A stretch of DNA of 64,000 nucleotides. It comes from Endocalyx cinctus. Lineage: Eukaryota; Ascomycota; Sordariomycetes; Amphisphaeriales; Apiosporaceae. The notes below the pieces were generated by a model. The model saw nothing but the letters and a program-made list of their open reading frames with translations, was not told the DNA's origin and did no database searches. The position numbers and the translations under genes are program-made. The stretch lies in the NCBI GenBank assembly GCA_001600455.1, contig BCKC01000011.1:1081835-1145834 (forward strand), given 5' to 3'. Positions 60,744-64,000 of this stretch are shown in pieces; the stretch's first letter is position 1; each line of letters opens with the position of its first letter.

Positions 60744-63039
60744 TTAGGCCGGTGTTCCTAGCTCTTCCACCTCGGACACATCGCCCTCGAAGCTGTATAA
60801 TCGTACTTCTCCGTCTTCGCCACCGCTGGCCATCCGGCTATCACTGAGTCCGACGCAGGTTACGGGGCCCGCATGACCTACAAATGTACGTTCGCATCGA
60901 CCAGTGCGAGGATCCCACACCTTGACAGTCGAGTCATTTGAGCCCGAAACGAATCTTAAGGTGTCTACCGCAAGACCCCAGATACCTTCGACGTGACCCC
61001 AGAAAGTACGGATACTTTTACCCGTCGCCGTATCCCATAGCCGCATTGTCACGTCCAGGGAGCCCGTAAGCATATACCGCGGAGGGAGATGTCGCTCCGG
61101 GTCGTTCTGGAACATCGGGCCATATAACAATCTCTCCTCTTCATGCTGCGAAGCGGCCGGGGAAGCTGACAAAGGGCATTGCGCAGGCGTACCGCTCCGG
61201 TTACTAGTGACAGACACGGCGTCGGCCTCTAGCGTAGATTCGTCCTCGAATTCGAAGTCATCGGGAAGGGGGAGCACCTGTTGTACCTGTCCCACATGTC
61301 CTTCGTACGTCTTGATGCACGTCATGGAATCCAGGTCCCAGAGTTTCACAAGACAGTCGTCCGAGGCGGAGAGCACCGTTCGTGAGGCTGCATCAACCCG
61401 GACTTGGTTCACCCAGTCGGTGTGGCCCCGTAAGCAGTATGATTGTTGAGTCTTGAAATTGAAAATCTTGATGGTCTGATCCATAGAACCAGACGCGAGG
61501 AGATCGCCTTCCATGTGAACTGTGATGACGCCACCTTGGTGGTTTAGGGTGTTGATGCATGCGCCAGTACGCCAGTTCCAGATTTTCACCGTGCCGTCAA
61601 GACTGCCGCTTACCAGCATCCGATCGTCAAATTGCAAGGCGCGTATACCCATAGCGTGACCTTTCAAGGTTTGTATCACTTCGCCCGTCTCCATATTCCA
61701 GAGCTTGATAGTTGAGTCGTATGAGCCCGACGCCAGGATATTGTCGTCGAATTGTAAACAGGTAACGCCGTTTGTGTGCTGGTCCTTGAACGTCTTCATC
61801 GAGCAGCGGCCGTATTTCCAATTGAAACCAACTTTGAATCGATCGCGGTACACGTCTTTCCACGGTCTGAAACTCCGATCTCCCTTCGTATCGGGTATTT
61901 TCTTTTCGTGATCAACGCCGTCGACGCATTGGCGCTTCGCTTCTTTTTCGCCATCGTCCAGCTCCGCGCCGCGTTTACGAGAGACGGTGGGTTTATGTTC
62001 CTGGTTGTTAGCGGAGGAAGCCAACAGCGGTACCATCGCTCTCCGACTATTTTCGAGTTCTGACTTGTGTTGGATCTTCCATTCTTTCAACCGCTTCTTT
62101 TCTAATCTGGGCAGACCCCATTGGCACTTGTCGCATTTGCGGCCGATATGCTGTTCACACATTCGGTGCCAGATGCCGTCGTCTCCCGAGAGCTCGTTCC
62201 ACCTACGGTTGACCTGGGCAGCCTTGCAAAGGGAAGAACAATCCAGATAACTCAAAATCTTCAGGGACAATTCCGTAGGTAAAGTGGAAACGAAGTCGAT
62301 CTTCAGCTGTTCCTGGACTTCTCTCGATACCATAGACAGCTGGGGAAAGCAACATTGGGTAATGATACCCTGTAACATCAACTCCCTGTGCTTGGTAGGA
62401 GCGGCAGAGAACAGCGACCAGACGTTCGTAATAGCTTGTCGATCGCCGGTTGGTAGATTTTCGAGCTCCTAAAATACCGACGCATTAGTAAATCGTGACA
62501 TAGAAAGCGAAGAGGATGTTGACGTAGTTCGGTTCCAAGAGACATACACTTTGTATCAAAGCCATCTTAGACTCATCAGCTGCTTTGCGACACTTGGAAT
62601 CGGGGCGATGTCGGTAACAATATTTGCTGTTTGGGTCTCTCATCCTCAAGTTGACCATGGAGGGGAGATCGGGTTTGCCTATGGGGGCATAAGAGCTAGG
62701 TATATGTTCACGGAGAAATGGTGTCATCGTCTGTCCCATGAATTCTTGAGTAACATTTGGGAGTCTTGAAGCGTCCTCCTCTTCCTCCGGTCGTCTCCTA
62801 TCACAGTTATCCCTCGAGGGTTGGGAACCTTGTTCATCTCTTATCCTTGAAATCAACGCCAGCTGTCGGGAAGGCGTATGTGAGTGGGAGTGCGAGTGAG
62901 AGTGCGAGTGAGAGTGGGAAGCGGTCGGCCTATGTGCGGGTATTTGCGCCATTTCGTTCACAAAATATGTATGATTGTCGCCATCGAGTCGGGATACAGG
63001 CGGTCGAGTATTTAATACGTTTACAGTTTGCGTGGACAT
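60744..63039 (-). CDS. sconB: Sulfur metabolite repression F-box/WD40 protein SconB/Met30
   Basis: Two exons, 63039-62548 and 62468-60744, give 738 residues; the intron has TTTACTAATG before its acceptor. The N-terminal part carries a Ser-His dipeptide repeat (41-54) and the conserved KYCYRHRPDSKCRKAADE. After ELENLPTGDR comes VWSLFSAAPTKHRELMLQGI, the dimerisation region, and the F-box at 225-272 (LPTELSLKILSYLDCSSLCKAAQ). Seven WD repeats follow (GSYDSTIKLWNMETG, GSLDGTVKIWNWRTG and so on), interrupted by a Ser/Glu-rich insert near residue 600. This is the substrate receptor of an SCF ubiquitin ligase that turns off the sulfur-assimilation bZIP activator (CYS3/MetR/Met4) when sulfur is plentiful. 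Confidence 0.95.
62877..62922 (-). repeat. Hexanucleotide repeat encoding Ser-His run in sconB
   Basis: Imperfect 6-bp units (AGTGGG, AGTGCG, AGTGAG on the plus strand) encode seven Ser-His pairs. Changes in copy number would keep the reading frame. Confidence 0.8.
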
Positions 63040-63739
63040 GGTGAAATAATCAAGCAAGGCTTGAGAAGTTTCTTAGTCTTATAAAGGTTGAGACATCTAA
63101 GAGAATAAGTGACGGTAAAAGTGAGGATGATGGCGTGCTGAAGATGGTGAAAGTTTAGTTGAAGGTACGCAATGGAGAGATATTGAGTGATAAAATATAA
63201 AGTTATACCGAACCTTAGTAACTATGTAATTATGTGCTATAGTACTAAGGTGGAATATATTTATATTATGTAATTTATTTGTTTAATCCAGGCATGAAAA
63301 TATATTGTATCATATATATTTTGAAAGAAATATAGTAGATATTTGATGACTGTCCATAGAAATAAAGAGAGAGAAAAAAAAAAGGATAGGCAAAAATAGG
63401 TGGATAGAAATGAATGAGTCTGTCATGAAATCTCACATTATGTTGAGCTGCTTTTAGACAATAATTGCGACATCGCACACACCGATATCCATCTTTCCGT
63501 CATTTTTGATCCACTACGGCTATCGGAAACCCCTTGTAGAAAATCACAGCCGACCCTTAACAGGGGTTTTGATAGGACCCAAATCTGGGGTAAAATGTAA
63601 CTAAATAAAAACTTTTCATGCATCATTACCGAACCTTATTGCAGATTATCAGGTACCCCCGATAGCCTTACAAGACAGCTACACTTAAATACTTGGGTAG
63701 ATATGTACTGAACCCCGAATTCTATTCGATCAATATATC

Positions 63740-63770
<31 letters not shown>

Positions 63771-64000
63771 AGTTACTTATTCTTTGTAAATGGAATTTCT
63801 CTTATTTTATATAATGTTGATTTTTATTTATTTGTTAATAGTTATATAATGTTGAACATTTGTCTAAATACCTAAGCATGGTTTCTTATGATGCCATCCC
63901 TTAAATACTTAAAATATTCCGATAGCCGCATTACCGCTCGGAATCAGATCTAAAACTATCACGTGATGCTTAAATGTCGTAATACCCATCAACCTTGTTT
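63040..64000. other. Upstream region of sconB, to window end
   Basis: Contains the sconB promoter and 5' UTR, a TA microsatellite at 63,744-63,770, and AT-rich DNA. No exon seen up to the window edge. Confidence 0.6.

Overview
The window is nuclear DNA of a filamentous ascomycete (Pezizomycotina, most likely Sordariomycetes; the genus cannot be fixed from sequence alone). The evidence is short GT..AG introns of about 40-160 bp with TACTAAT/CTAAC-type branch sites, fungal-only families (PTH11-like rhodopsin-domain receptor, DUF3716, FSH hydrolase, SconB), AT-rich intergenic DNA with long poly-A/T runs, and clusters of the palindromic unit CTAGGTAC. I rebuilt exons by hand from frame, splice signals and family motifs, so exon borders are predictions.

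Layout. (1) 1-12 kb is accessory and gene-poor: an FSH serine hydrolase that looks frameshifted (655-1531), an intact five-exon PTH11-like membrane receptor (3470-4999), then about 7.2 kb in which I find no gene. (2) 12.2-39.4 kb is a housekeeping block: BUD14/TEA4 polarity protein (-), a (6-4) photolyase/cryptochrome (+), RAE1 mRNA export WD40 protein (-), SAS10/UTP3 U3 processome protein (-), TSC10 3-ketodihydrosphingosine reductase (+), a DUF3716 zinc-binding protein (+), a SIRT5-type sirtuin (+), an orphan single-membrane-span ORF (+), the tiny MICOS subunit MIC10 (-) and URB2 (+). (3) 39.7-55.1 kb is a compact secondary-metabolite locus: an intact 2579-residue highly reducing polyketide synthase (-, eight exons), a LaeA-like methyltransferase with about ten exons (+), and a second small SAM methyltransferase (+). 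(4) 55.6-63.0 kb returns to housekeeping genes: twinfilin (+), the mitochondrial succinate/fumarate carrier SFC1 (-), a possible small divergent gene (+), and the sulfur-controller F-box/WD40 protein sconB/MET30 (-).

How the genes work together. The polyketide locus sits tail-to-tail against URB2 and ends before twinfilin. The synthase has KS, AT, DH, C-methyltransferase, ER, KR and ACP regions with active-site residues visible in all but the ER, whose nucleotide-binding glycine loop is replaced. It has no release domain. With two methyltransferases and no enoyl reductase, P450, transporter or transcription factor nearby, the locus predicts a C-methylated, incompletely reduced chain that may be further methylated. 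The LaeA-like gene has two splice junctions that do not keep frame, and the distant FSH hydrolase has a one-base break, so the accessory genes look as if they are decaying while every housekeeping gene reads cleanly.
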